Source of the DNA: Otis tarda
Taxonomy: Eukaryota > Chordata > Aves > Otidiformes > Otididae
Assembly: GCA_026413225.1 (NCBI GenBank)
Contig: CM048552.1
Coordinates: forward strand, 50,855,001-50,919,000
DNA length: 64,000 nucleotides
Direction: 5' to 3'
The first letter of the stretch is position 1. Every line of letters starts with the position of its first letter. Shown here in pieces: positions 1-14,900 of this stretch. Both the position numbers and the translations under genes were made by a program. Under the pieces are notes generated by a model. That model searched no databases and had not been told where the DNA came from. It saw nothing but the letters and a program-made list of their open reading frames with translations.

Positions 1-1032
1 GCCATTTTATTATTTATACAGATCACTGTTTTCCTCGGCACATGATTTCAATTCCAATTCATTAATGTCAAGGCACAAAAGAAACAACAGCACATAAAGC
101 AACAAAAGTTTGCCAAAACCAGAAGATAACAGCTGATAATTAAGGAAGTCCCATTATTTCCTGGCAAGGGAGCCTGTGTTTTCAGAGGGACATTCTTAAA
201 GGGCCTCCCATTAGTGTAGCTGCATAATTTACATGAATACTATTTGTACAAACAAATAAAGGTTTTCAATACGCATAAAAGGAGGCTTTAACATTCCCGT
301 AATTTCTGTACAATACCCATCCCATGCCCCTTCTTGTTGGCACAGCCTAGCCTGGTGACAGGTTCACAGCAGAGTCACTCCGGCAAACCTCCTTGAGGAG
401 GGGCAAAAAACTTTTGTGACTCCATCAAGACTTGGCCTTTTGTTAGCACATACCTACCACCCCCCAAATCTCATTTCATACCAACATCACTCTGTGGGCA
501 AAAGGCATTGTGTTGATCTGAAACTGCACGCAAATCCTCCACTCGAGAGGAAACACCGCGTCCCCTTCTTCCCAGGATCACCCCTGCCTCTTGCACTGGG
601 AGTCCTTGACAGTACGATCTCTGTTCATTGGGCAAGTCCACCCCAAACAGACTTCTGCGTCTCGCTTGTGTTTCCTCACGTTGGTACACCAGTCACCACT
701 GGGCACGCAGGGTTGATGGCAAGTCTCCCTTGGATTTTATGGTTCCCCTGTGCTCTTTCCTTCAGCTGGCTCCAAGTGTTGTTCAGCAAGACCAAATATC
801 TAGTCTAGACTACAGCCTTGCACGTAAATGTGAATGTGGCAGCAAGCATAAAAAGGTACGTTAGTTGGATCCAACCTGAAACAGGTTAAGCAGTTTTGTG
901 GCTCCTGGCACCTGGATTCTATATACCCACCTCTGCAGCACAGCTCCGCCTTGGTCCAGTTGATGATCCTAGGATATAAGAGAGAAATTAAAGACCTCTC
1001 TTCTTCTGGAGCCTGATGTCACTACCTACTGG
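1..1032. other. Gene-poor sequence, no feature recognised
   Basis: Open frames here are short and overlap on both strands, and none resembles a protein I know. In human the upstream neighbour of SNRPF is NTN4 on the opposite strand, but no netrin laminin-N, EGF-like or NTR-domain exon can be read here. The sequence may be distal intergenic DNA or an untranslated region; I cannot tell which. Confidence 0.4.
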
Positions 1033-1185
1033 ATCATAAAATCACAGGATCATTTAGGTTGGAAAAGACCCTTAAGATCACCAGGTCCAACCGTTCACCT
1101 AACACTGCCAAGCTCACCACTAAACCATGTCCCTAAGCACCACATCTACATGTCTTTTAAATACCTTCAGGGATCGCAGTCCTCA
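1033..1185 (-). mobile_element. CR1 LINE 3'-end fragment
   Basis: On the minus strand this reads as the far 3' part of a CR1 LINE. In plus orientation it starts with the terminal wording (ATCATAAAATCACAGGATCA), followed by the GGTTGGAAAAGACC block and the ACCACTAAACCATGTCCCTAA block typical of avian CR1 tails. It is a 5'-truncated, diverged, non-coding relic. Boundaries are approximate to about 10 bases. Confidence 0.88.
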
Positions 1186-3200
1186 TCCATGGTGAAGGTC
1201 TGTGGGGGACTAATATCCCCTCATTCACGGAGATTTGATCAAAGACGGTGTTATTAAAATGACAAATCATAAACAGAGAGAGTAAAGATGTTTTACTGTT
1301 AGAGATCTCTGTGAAAATACTGCTTGAAGATAAACTGTTTTATTCTGGCAAAGTCGCAGAAGGTCAGGATTATACCTGATGTGAGGGCTGTCGACAATCC
1401 ACAGAAATTGCCACAGTGGTTCCCAAGTCACCAAGAGCTGATAACTGATACAGGCTTTCTGAACATACAAAAAATTCGTATTTCTTATTGAAGATTTTTA
1501 GACAAAACTTCATCAGATATTTTCTACAGAAAATTTGTGGGAAAGAGTACATTTTCCATTACAGTATGATTTATAATGGCAAATCTTCTATTATGCCTAC
1601 TACTGAAGGAAAAATAAATTTATCTCACGGCAAGATTTGGCCTGTGTCCTAGATCCTCTTCACGTTTGAGCAGCATTGCTACGGCAGCAAAACTCTCCAA
1701 GGGTGCACACAGCTTCAAAATCCTTCTAGGTCCCTAAGAGTCATAACCACTGCATCCCCACGTAGTTAGAACAGAAAGCTTGTCAGAAACCAACTCTTGG
1801 TCTCCACAAGGCTACTTAACAATCATCTAGCTTAGACTGAGGCATCATATCACCCAATATTTTCAAGAAGCAGACACTGTGGTTTGGGAGTCTGGCAAGG
1901 GGGAGGAAGGAGGGCAGTACATCTTCACCTGGGACAGGTTTGTATGGGGAGAGCAGCAGGTTCTTACATGGCTTTGACAATTACGAAACCAACCGAACCA
2001 GAAGCTGAGGTTCATGCCTTGCACAGCAGGGCTAACTTCGTGTTGCTACACTGGATTTATTTTGATGCAAACCCGACCTTTGAATGTACTGTCTCCTGGT
2101 GGAGCTTCCTTTTTGTTAACTCAGCTCTCCCCACTCTTAATTCAGGGCTGTGCATTCACGGCAGCTTTCTCTGATTGCAACCGGTGCCCATCTCATGGTG
2201 TCTTCGGTGTGATGGCAAAGTTGATGCTGCTACTACTCCGGTGGAGATGAACTGCGTGGTATCAGAAGTAATTTGGTTGATGTGAGAGAGCAGTGCAGCA
2301 GAGCAAAACCCCATTTACACTGGCGTATTGCTAGGAAAAGGCACAGGATGGTCACTAAATGATCAGCCCAGAAGCTGGAACACAGGGCAGCTCTGAAAGT
2401 TTCCTTAAAAAATGTGCTTATGGCAGGCAGAGCGGGGTTATTGCAGGGAGCTCCTGTCTCCGCAAACTTGGCTCAATCAGGAAATGTTTCTGGGCAGCCT
2501 AGCTTTCTCTCAGCAATGTGAGGGTGCAGGGGCTAGTCCTCTCTCCCTGGCATTATGGTGACATGGCACGTTAATGATGTCAGCGAGCATTTCCACTTAC
2601 ACAGATAACGCCATCTAATCAGTCCCTCCACCAGAAATGCTGCTGCCATTGGGGGTCCAGCTGCTTAATGTGTTTCCTTAGGAACACAGTGCAGGCAGTC
2701 GTGCTAAATTCCCAGCCCTGAGCTGTAAGAGAAAAATCCTATCCATCCACCCAAGATCTAAGGTTTGGATTAATCTATGACAAAAACTCTTTCCTGTTCA
2801 TTTCCTGTTGAGCGGCAGTCTAAATACCATGAGTCAAAGGAAGAAAAGAATGCAAACCATTACTTCCCCTATTACACAGGGAAATACAAAGAGGACAAAA
2901 GGTGAACTTCACCCCTGTGCTGAAGGTCAGGAGAAGACTCGTGCAAGTAAACTGTCTCTGAGTCAGAATGATTCAGTCAACAAGGTAAACAGCAAATTCC
3001 TCACAAGGGAAAAAAAAAACCCCAAAAGCTATTTTGTTTCCTCATTAACCAAGTTATCCGCTTAACTACATCAGATGTAGTCACGCATTCTGTGCTTTCC
3101 GTACTCCTGCCACACGAAATCGCTGCAGACCCAGTCTACAGCTGAAAAGATTACTGATGTGTGAATTCATGCACCGATTATGAAACCAGAAGTCAAGCAC

Positions 3201-3237
3201 TCTACACTGATATCTACTGACTTCTACACTGATATCT
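3201..3237. repeat. 15-bp direct repeat, 22-bp period
   Basis: TCTACACTGATATCT occurs at 3201-3215 and again at 3223-3237, separated by 7 bases. It looks like a small local duplication in non-coding DNA. Confidence 0.85.
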
Positions 3238-4103
3238 GTGACCCTGGGAAATTCTGAGTTTTGCTAACTTTGTAACAACAGGGCTGGAGTATTTACTCAT
3301 CTGTCAGAGGAACAGTGTCTTAAAAGCTGACTGTAACTGCTCCTGTATTTCTTGGTACACAAATAGTTGTCCAAATATTAGTAGGAGCCATTGTGATCAA
3401 AATTGGTTCAATATGTAAAAATAAGAAGTGCTGTTTACAGATAACAGAGCAAACCTGTTATATTGCCATTCACAGACATACATATTTATCCTTTGCAATT
3501 GTCAGCAAAGTGCAAAAATTACTCCCGCAGTGTGATTTTATCCAGGACACTCACTCTAAGCTCATTGTGTTCCGACAAGTTATACACGTTATCACTTGAA
3601 ATCAGCTATTCTTTACTCCAACTGGCATGAAAAAATTGCTACATATACCATTTTCTGTTGTGTTCATGCTTCCCTATATAGTCTCAACAAAGACTTCCTT
3701 ACAGAAATCTTATAACTTAGGTACTCTTTCAGCTGGCTCATAGTGAGTCTCACTACCAGAAAGACTATTAGCATAATTTTGACGTTGTCTCCGTTGCCCA
3801 TCCAATACACCTTGAAAGAAAAACACACTCATTTCTAATGCTCATGAAAACAAGTATCTGAGTGCACTTCTGATACACGTCAGTTAAAAATAATTATAAC
3901 TCTAACTCTTATTCACTCCTGCCAGTCCATAAAGGTATTGCAATCACTGTGCATGAGGACAGTCTGGATCTGGAAAAGACAGGTTGTTGAGTCAACAGCA
4001 CCAAACACTCAGATTTAAGCAGGTGATGACAGTTTTGCTTTCAATACTAGGGCACTAGACTGACCTTTCAAAGGTAAAGTGCACAGAAAATCTAATAGTT
4101 CTG

Positions 4104-4147
4104 TTACAGAAAGGTTAGTTCCTGATTACAGAAAGGTTAGTTCCTGA
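4104..4147. repeat. Perfect 22-bp tandem duplication
   Basis: The 22-base unit at 4104-4125 (beginning TTACAGAAAGG) is repeated immediately and without mismatch at 4126-4147. Two identical copies suggest a recent slippage or duplication event; no function is evident. Confidence 0.92.
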
Positions 4148-4599
4148 GTGTATGTTTTCCACATTCAGCATCTAATACACTAAAGAAGAAAGGAAGATGC
4201 TGTATGCAGGAACATAAATACACATTGTGGTGTGTGGTGACTTTAGACATAGAGTAGATAGTAGTGTAGATGTGACAAATTAGTAAACGGCCCAAACATT
4301 GATTCAACATATTTGCCTGTCAAAGGTTGAGTCACAAATTACAGCTAGAGCAGGACCGATCTTTCATGAGTGCGAACAGGCTGATGCTTTCTACAGCCAG
4401 GAAAAACTCTGGCAGCTTCTTTGCCTGGGAGTCAAATGAGATGGAGTAGAGCACTAACACTTTGGCAAGGACACGGCTTACATGTCTTATAAAAACCTGA
4501 GGCTTTCTATCCATGCATGTGGAGGTACAAAAACACACTGGTCTGCAAATTTATTCTTAAACACGAATCGACGTCGCCACACTTTAAATGCCTGCAAGG

Positions 4600-6859
<2,260 letters not shown>

Positions 6860-6877
6860 GTGTTTTGTATATCTGGA

Positions 6878-6883
6878 AATAAA
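6878..6883 (+). terminator. Polyadenylation signal of SNRPF
   Basis: AATAAA lies 19 bases after the SNRPF stop codon and is followed by a T-rich tract, giving a very short 3' untranslated region. Confidence 0.75.
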
Positions 6884-7904
6884 CTTTTTTCTTTTTTTTT
6901 TTTTTCCTTGTTTTTCCATAATTTTGTAATGATGTGTTTACTTTTTTCCCCATTGTATTTTAATATGGGGGAAACTGACTCTTCAAAAGGTCTCTAATCT
7001 TTTATTGCATCCGGAAAACTAATGCTGGAGGAATAAGCAATTATTTAAATTTAAAACAGAAAATACTAGAATGAAAAGCAAATTTCTAAAAACAAATACT
7101 GCCCCCCCACTCTCTTCTCCCAAACTTTTAAGTATTACCACTGTCAACAAATGCCTTTACTGTCAAGGGAAATACCAGAATTTAAGTGATTCTTGGAAGA
7201 AACTAAGTCTTCAAAGTTGTGTGCTCCAGAAGAAAATAGCTGGTTCGTTAATATGTCGACTCAGTTTAGCATCAGCATCAGTACTCTGCTGTCAGGTAGT
7301 TACACGGAATGCAGACCAGCGTATAATAGAAGGTAAAAAACGTTTCATCCTGTGTATGTGACTTTCGGGTGTCATTCTAACCTGCATCTCTGAGTGGATG
7401 GAAGAAGCTGCAGGAATAGCCTTTTCTCCCTGTAACGATGATAATATGGGCTGTGGGATGAGCAACAGAAAACTATTCTGATGTGCCTGCTGCAAACTGC
7501 TGATGATTTGGTAATGATTCCTCCAACTCTGAATTGGTTAATTAAGAGGTCTGTCATAAAAAGAACGTCTTTCTTTGTTGCCAGGCATCTTGAATGTTAA
7601 AAGTTTTCGGTAAGAACACAGTAACCATATTTTCAACTGTTTACTCTTAAACACTGAGGTTAACTGAATATCCCTGATCTATCAGCATTTCTTAATGAAA
7701 GGCCATTGCTTTGCCAGTGCTGCCAGTCTGAGGTTCCCTGTTTGAGGCTCTGGTGGAGCTAAGAATCGCTACCTGTAAGATGTGGCTTGGAGAGGCATTC
7801 TGCGAGCCAGAACCTGGACAGCCAAAGGTACATTTGGTGAACGTCCATTACAACCATTGTGTTACTTTGACCCTTCTCTCATCAGTGGTTGCTTACCATA
7901 ATGC

Positions 7905-7955
7905 TGTCAAATGCGGAAGTATTATCCCTGTTTTCCACATGGGGAAAATAGAATT
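7905..7955 (-). repeat. Possible ancient MIR-like SINE scrap
   Basis: The segment TATTATCCCTGTTTTCCACA followed by TGGGGAAAATAG resembles the well-known MIR/AmnSINE wording of a pyrimidine-rich CCCCATTTTACAGATGGGGAAACTGAGG block. Only about 35 bases are convincing, so this could be chance. Confidence 0.3.
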
Positions 7956-10900
7956 CTTCCTTTATCCTTCTGTGATCTCAACAGCAGAGCTTTGAAAAAA
8001 TTGCTGTGATCCTGGCCTGCCTTAGACATGGTTATAGGGTGGAAAAGGGAGGGGAGGGGACCCTCTTCTACTCTTTGCGGACTCCAGCCCCTTCCCTGAC
8101 AGGCTTCGTATAGTCACATTGCACTGAAGCCTGAAATGCTATGGAAAAAAAGTTTTCCAGAAGCCTTCAACGTGCTACAGGTTGTGTCATGAGCTTCCTT
8201 GGTTTGCATAAGGAGAGGAGCTATGTGATGATGAGCTAGTTAGGGAATAAAACCAGCGTTGTGGCCAGCCTCCCATCTTGGGCTTGAACTCCTCCACAAA
8301 GCACTGAGTAGGAGCTTGGAGTAAACTACTCAAAGAGGAGGGTGATGGGTCCTGCTGCTGGCATCCTGCAGGCATCATAGGGAGCTCAGTGCCAGCTCCG
8401 CACCAGTCCCATCTCCGTGCATCACCACCACCAGCAGCAGTTCAATGCAGAGGTGTCTGAAACAAGGTTTCGATGCGAAGGACATCTAAACTCCATCTCA
8501 TACCTCAGCCTATTCACAAAAGAATTTATCTTTCAGGTTAAACACTATTATTTGTCACCTACAGGAAACCATCAGTGTTTTGAAGTATTTAAAGTGAAAG
8601 CCTCAGACAAGTCAGTCATGAGTGCAATTTCACAAAAACTCAGCTAGTGGTGGTTGTTCAAGTAGATGACCCCACGGAAATCACTGCATGTAGATCTCAG
8701 CTCTGCTACCTGCCCACCAAATGTGGTAGGAGCTCCACAAATGCTCTGGTTTTCATTCATTCATTTTCATACTGCAATTCACAGTTTCTTCAGTAGCAGA
8801 CTGTAGGAGAAAACAGACCTAAGAAAACAAATACATTATTCTCCTGTAGTCTGTCTCCCTCTTTCAAAGACTGAGATTGCCTGCCTTATAGTCTTGAATT
8901 TTCATTCTCAGTGGAAGTGTGGTCCTTTCACCCAGCTTCAAATTCTTTTCAGATTTTTTTGTTGCATACCTATAGGGTTTTTTTTTAATATGTACATTTA
9001 TTAGATTTGAAACTCAGAAAGATTCTTTTATTTTTGCATAGCACCAGGTGTGAAACACAGTGACTAAATAATACGTTGGTGTATAACTTCATAACCAATC
9101 TTAGTTCTTATGCTCTCACGCTGCAAAGATGGATGCATGTGTTTATCTTTGCTACCATAAAGTGTTACGTTCATCTCAATGAGAGAACCTGCGTGGGTAA
9201 AGTTAGACAGACTTACACATGTGCTTAATTCAGATTTTGGTCCTAAGCAGTGTGAAAAGAATTGCAATACAGGTGAAGGTAAGGTACTCTCGAGTGTATC
9301 AATGTAATTGGACCTGGTCCTTAGTTGGTACGGAGTAAGACCCATGAATACAAACAGATTTTTCCTTTCTTCTGGAGCAAGTTCAAAAGGCAGAAGAATT
9401 GCAACCATTCCCTTATATTATGTATGTATTAAACATACAAATAAAAGGGCTCGTGATTTTACTTTTGAATTATAAGGTAGATAAAGTAATTAAAAAATAA
9501 AATGCTTTGATGTGTTTAAGTAAGTTGTTCAAATTGTTGATAGGATAAAAGCAATTGGAGACAAAGTAGTAGGACACTTCATCAGTAAAAGATTATACCC
9601 TGCAAAACTACTGACTAAATAGTCACATAGTCAACAAAAGCCTAGAAAGATATATAGAAAGACTTGAGACATGTAGTTTCGAGCTTATTTTTTGTGTTAT
9701 TCATTTGAATACAGGTTGTTTGCTGTTTATTTTTGACTTGGAAACCTTCCCATTCCTAGGAGTAGGCAAAAAAAAGAGTATACAACCTAGCTGAGGAGAC
9801 TCTAAATTTTTATTGTTGTTAAGAGACAGGATGCTGCAGACTCCAATTGTCTTGTGCAGACAAGCTTTGGCTTCAAGGCCAGATGTCGGAATGATACCAG
9901 TTCCTATGTGTGGGTGTGTCCACATCCTCACTCCTGACTGGACACAGGTGCACACAAGTTCTCCTTTCCCCCTTTGCTGTAGTTTTTGTGACAAGGAAAC
10001 CTAAGTGTATAGGTTGGAAAGGTCCCACTACGCTCAGAGAGAACCATTCCTGCTGAATTAGGTCCTCTGGGGGAGATTGCAGTGTTCCCCCAAAAGGTTC
10101 CCCCGTCACCAGAGGGTTACAGGCTTTGCCGAAGAAATTGTTAAAACAGAACCTGGCAACAGATGGAGGATTCATAAAGCTTGTCTGGGCAAATGCAATG
10201 ATTCCATGGCTTAAGAGACGCAAATTTTTTCCAAATAGGAAAAAGAAAATGCAGAATTACTTCATTTTTGCTTTTGCAAAGCTATGCAAAAACTATTTGT
10301 AAATCTAATGTAAAACTCAATCTGATATGAGGGGAGCCAGGAGTACACAACAAACTTGCAGTTTTGTTTGGGTCCATCCCACATTTCGAAGTCAGTGTCA
10401 TCCATGTGATGCAATTTCTATGTTTGATCCTGAGGGTCCGGTAACCTCAGCTGCTTTTGTAAACAGGGAAATAGCATTCAGTAATTTCCACTAGTGATTA
10501 ATTTTTCTTAAGACACGCACGATGTCTTCTTTCAGGACTTTTCATCATGGTATGTATCTTATTGTAAGGAATAATTTATCAGAAGAAAAACCCTAACATA
10601 CAAGTGTAATGAAAATGTACCTAATATTTGGATTAAGACTCATATCCAACCTTGGGCCTTCTGTATTTAATTACATGTTGTTTACAAGAATAAACATTCT
10701 GAAGTAATCCTGACAGTCTGTTTGAAAAGATGTTCCTTGAGGAATAAGTGTATCATACACTTACACAAAGCATCAGCAAGAAGAGATGAAATCTCTTAAA
10801 TCAATAAGCAGAAATTCAATTGACCTTTTTACTTCTCTCTATTTTTACTATTTTTTCCTTCTCTATTCTTTCTGCTACCTTACTCTGTTTAATTTTTTAG

Positions 10901-11179
10901 CAAAATGAGTTATTTTCCAACCCAAACTGGCAAATGCAAGGAATTTAAAATAACCGATGATAATAACATAAGTAAAATGAGCACAGAATATTATCCCTCA
11001 AGCTGTTTTAGGAACTTTTTCAGTAGACAAAGACCCACCAACTCTTCTATCCTTTGCTTTCTGACTCTCCCATCCCTAATTCTGTAGGGGGCAGCAGAAT
11101 CACACAAACTTTCTGGTTGTGGACTTCGATAAATTAACATCTGCCTGTCCAAATATCCAGTGTGGTGAGAGCTGTTACG

Positions 11180-11262
11180 GTCCCTCAGCAGCTGGTGCTG
11201 AGATGCTGGCAAGGTGATGGCTGCTGGTGAGGTGATGGATGCTGGCGAGCTGATGGACGCCA
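11180..11262. repeat. Degenerate minisatellite, 16-21 bp units
   Basis: Diverged copies of a GAGGTGATGGATGCTGGC-like unit follow each other (GGTGATGGCTGCTGGTGA, GGTGATGGATGCTGGCGA, CTGATGGACGCC). It lies about 0.5 kb upstream of the AMDHD1 start and produces repetitive open frames that are not genes. Confidence 0.65.
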
Positions 11263-11599
11263 GGGAGAGGGGACGTGGGCAGACAAATGCTCCCAATTCA
11301 GAAGTTCCTATTGTCTTGGCAAAGGGAAATCTCGAGGTGGTGCAGCATGGGAAGAGGGCTCTGGGAATCCACAACTGCCAAAACCAGTGCTTTGGAGCTT
11401 ATCATAAACCCACACAATGTATGAATGTCATCATGTCATCCCGGACCGCAGCAAGAACAGCATCACTCGCCTAGAGCAGACTGCTGCCAAATTCACAGTT
11501 AAAGCCCTGTAGCTTTTTCAGCCCAAGTTTCTGCCATGTGCCAAATATGCCAACTTGGAGAAATCCTCCGGCCTCTCCCCGGCTTTGCTTCTCACCTCG

Positions 11600-11980
11600 G
11601 TGTCTTCACCCTCTGTTGGGAGGTTGGTTGGCAAAGACCAGTGTGAGCAGGGTGAGGGTCAGGGTCGGGTCAGGCTCAGCCTCAGGCCGGGCAGGAGGAG
11701 CCCTCTCCCGCACCGCCCCAGGGGACTTCGACCTCATCGCCGGCCGCCCCCCGCCTGCCATTTTTCGCGCTGCCCGCTGTCATGGCGGGTCGGTACCGGC
11801 TGCTCGTGGAGAACGCCCAGCAGCTGGTGCTGGTCTGCGGCCGGGGCGAGGAGTACCTGGGGCGGGGAGCGCGCGGCCAGCCTGGCCGTGTTGCGGGACG
11901 CCAGCGTGGTGGTGGGGCGGTGAGTGCGGCCGGCGGCAGGGTGGGCCGGGGACTGGGCTGCCGGGCTGCCTGCGGCCAGT
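11600..11980 (+). promoter_or_regulatory. CG-rich promoter region of AMDHD1 with G-quadruplex motif
   Basis: CG density rises over the 180 bases before the AMDHD1 ATG and stays high through exon 1. Four GGG runs at 11650-11652, 11656-11658, 11662-11664 and 11667-11669 with loops of 2-3 bases fit the canonical G-quadruplex pattern on the coding strand, about 115 bases upstream of the ATG. There is no clear TATA box. Confidence 0.6.
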
Positions 11981-14900
11981 GCTTGCCTCTGCCTGCGTGG
12001 AAATGCACCTTCGTGATTTTGGTTATTTCAGTCCATCTCCTGATAACTTCTCTTCTCGTGCTGTGTTAGCATTTCCAGCCTGGTAAAGATAACTTCTAGC
12101 CCTGTGTTGATCATAACTGCTACCCTCTTCTGCTCCCCCCTTTCTAGGAGAACTGACGTGAACTAACAGCAATCCTATAAATAATTGGTGTAATTAATGA
12201 AATCATCTAGCATATATAATTACATCTCTTCTTTCCCATTTCTAAATGCTCTAACTGCTATTTGTTTCTTAAAAATTCAGCCGTGTGGTGCAGAGGTACC
12301 TTCAGCGAGGTACCCATGATGACTCCCGGTTACTGGTCCAGTGGCTTGAAAAGAGCTGGAGAAAGACAAAGATGAAAGGGCAGAGGTGCCCTGTGCGTCC
12401 CAGGAAGCTCCTGTCATGTAGGTGAGGTGGAGCTCCATGCGTGGCTGGAGGGCATCCCACAGCTGCAGTGTAGGCTTCCCAGTACCATCCTTGAGCTCCA
12501 CTGGGAGAATGTTGCTCTTGAACCAAAGATCAGCCCCAAAGAGGTTTATCCCTGTGGCTTCCAAGGGCACAAGGGTGTGATTCAGGTACAGGCAGTGAAA
12601 GTTAGAGATGACAGTTTGATTTCCCCAAGGAGAAGAGTGCGATGACAGTTTGATTTCCCCGAGGAGAAGAGTGCCAGGCAGATAGTTGCTGGTGGAATGC
12701 TGTGTATTTGCTGATCCACAAGAGAAAAATGATGTTATCTGGCAGAAATTAGAACAAAAGAGTATTATGCTATCATCCCGAAGGACCTAAGCAGAAGGCA
12801 AGGCAAGTGCTACAGCAAACAACTTGAAATACATGGCATTACCCCATCGTTTTCTGTGCATCTCTAAGCTTAGCAAGACACCTCCTGTGTGCATCTTCAG
12901 TCCTGCTGAAGATCCCTGCCTCTCCTTCCAGAGAGTTATTGCTCCAGGAGCTCTGTCAGTCAGCATTTGACTTTTAAACAGGCTCATGCTTCCTTTGTTT
13001 GTTGCCTGTTGTTTGCAGAGATGGTTGTATCGAAGCTGTGGGCCAGGCAGATGTTATTCGCAATCAGTTTGCAGGAGCAACATTTGAAAGAATAATTGAC
13101 TGCACTGGGAAGTGTGTATTACCAGGTAGGTGTATTTTTTCATAATGATACAACGCCAAATGGTGGCAAGTGCTTAAGAGACAAAGTTAAATGTGTATTA
13201 AACATCCCTCCATCCTTTTCCCTCTGTATTCAGTACTGGTTTGATACTATCTTATGTCGAGGGGCAGAGTATCATATCTTCCTCATCAGGAGTGCTGCAA
13301 GGAGAAAATGTCAGCACTTGAGACGGCTTTTTGGGCTTCATGGTTGAGCTCTGTCTCCTCTTGCTTCATCTTACCTCTGTTCCTCTGTATCATAGATAAC
13401 AACAGTAACATAGCTGGCTCGCCTAGCGGCTTTTCAGATTCACCTATGTTTTCCATACCATTTCCACCCATCAGCTGTTCCGCCGTGGAGCTCAGCCTCT
13501 GTCCTGCCTGCAGCCTGTTGGAGGCAATAGGGCAGCACAGGATTTTGTGTCACATAATCTGCAACTTTACCTAACAAAAAAATAAACCTGGGCAAGTCTA
13601 TTGCATGTTAAACTTTGTAAGTGCTGTTAGCACATGAGCTGTTAGACCTCTGTTCCGTTTGCAGTGGCCTTGGGCATTCAGTAGTGTTGGTTTCACAGCT
13701 CACAGGAAAAGCTCCTGCTGGAGTAAGCAGACTATTGCTAGAGTAAGTGCTAGCGTACTAAGCCCAGCCTAAGCGCTTTGCTTTTTTTTTTAAAGAACAC
13801 AGACTTAAAGTCTAATGAGCTATTTCAAAGTTTTTAGTTTATCACTTCTCCCACAGTTTGGAAACATCACCAAAACAACATGAGACATTTTGCATATGGT
13901 GTCAGCCAGTACATCTGATATATTTGAAAGAAAATTAGTAGCCTCTGAAGAAAATTCTAGATTTTTGGCTGGTTGGATTTTTCTTTTTCTTTAACCAATG
14001 GAGGCTTCATACGGGAGCTTCTGCTGTCCATTTCATTTGCTTGCATGTTCGTAAGCTTTTCTCTTACACAGTGAAATAACCTGAGTGTACATATACTTTG
14101 TTTTCTTTAGGCCTGGTAGATGCACATACACACCCAGTGTGGGCTGGTGATAGGGTTCATGAGTTCGCAATGAAGGTAATGGCATAAAATTACACAGCTG
14201 GATTTTTCTTCCTCTTTTATTTTTTTTTTAATGCATAACTATTTCTACTTTCTAGTGACTACCATCTTTCATTTGTAGAAAAATACATAATTTCTGTCAG
14301 ATAATCTAACTGAGGGAGGAGGGGTGATTTTTCAATACTGGTAGGCTGAGCGAGGAGTGTAACTGCAGCCTTTGCAGCCAGCCTTGATGTATCTGCATCA
14401 ATTGAAGCAATACAGGAGTGTCGACTGCTATTACCATCTAAATCTTAATTGTTTTTTTTTCTTTTTTTTCCACATAAGTGATTTGTTGAGCTAGAGAAAG
14501 GTTTTTCCCTTGGGCTCAGGGGGAAGCAAGTCTTCAGGGTAATTCTCTTTATGTTACTTCTTACATCATTTCTCCACTTAAGCAGAGGGGAGAGAGAAGA
14601 GGAGGGGGAGGGAGGAGGAATTAAGGGAAATTTTTTCCCCCTTCTTTTTCTCTCTCAGTGCAAAGAGACCTCAAAGCACTCTCCAGAATCGCTTGGAAAG
14701 AAAGTGCACATTTAATAGCTAATTGTATGAAGAGGGGTTGGTTTTTCTTTTCTTTCTTTCCTCAAGCTGGCAGGTGCATCCTATATGGAGATCCACCAGG
14801 CTGGGGGAGGAATACATTTTACGGTGGAACACACTCGGAAGGCCACAGAAGAAGAGCTGTTCAATACTTTCAAACACCGACTCGAACGCATGCGCAGAGC

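Larger units (their letters stand above)
6890..11530. other. Spacer between SNRPF and AMDHD1, no gene recognised
   Basis: No exon of a known protein is readable on either strand. The longest open frame (minus strand 9064-9408, 114 codons) has no recognisable domain and no splice context. In human, CCDC38 lies here on the opposite strand; nothing resembling its coiled-coil protein is visible. The stretch holds ordinary unique sequence plus one possible ancient SINE scrap near 7905-7955. Confidence 0.45.

Noticed and set aside
9064..9408. Minus-strand open frame of 114 codons between SNRPF and AMDHD1
   Set aside because: No similarity to CCDC38 or another family I know, and no splice continuation; kept only as unannotated spacer.
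10008..10035. TATAGGTTGGAAAGGTCCCA, CR1-tail-like wording
   Set aside because: Only about 18 bases match and the adjoining CR1 blocks are missing on both sides, so chance is more likely.
11538..12086. Open frame of 182 codons overlapping AMDHD1 exon 1
   Set aside because: It reads through the CG-rich promoter and exon 1 in the wrong frame and crosses the AMDHD1 donor into the intron; long frames in CG islands are expected by chance.
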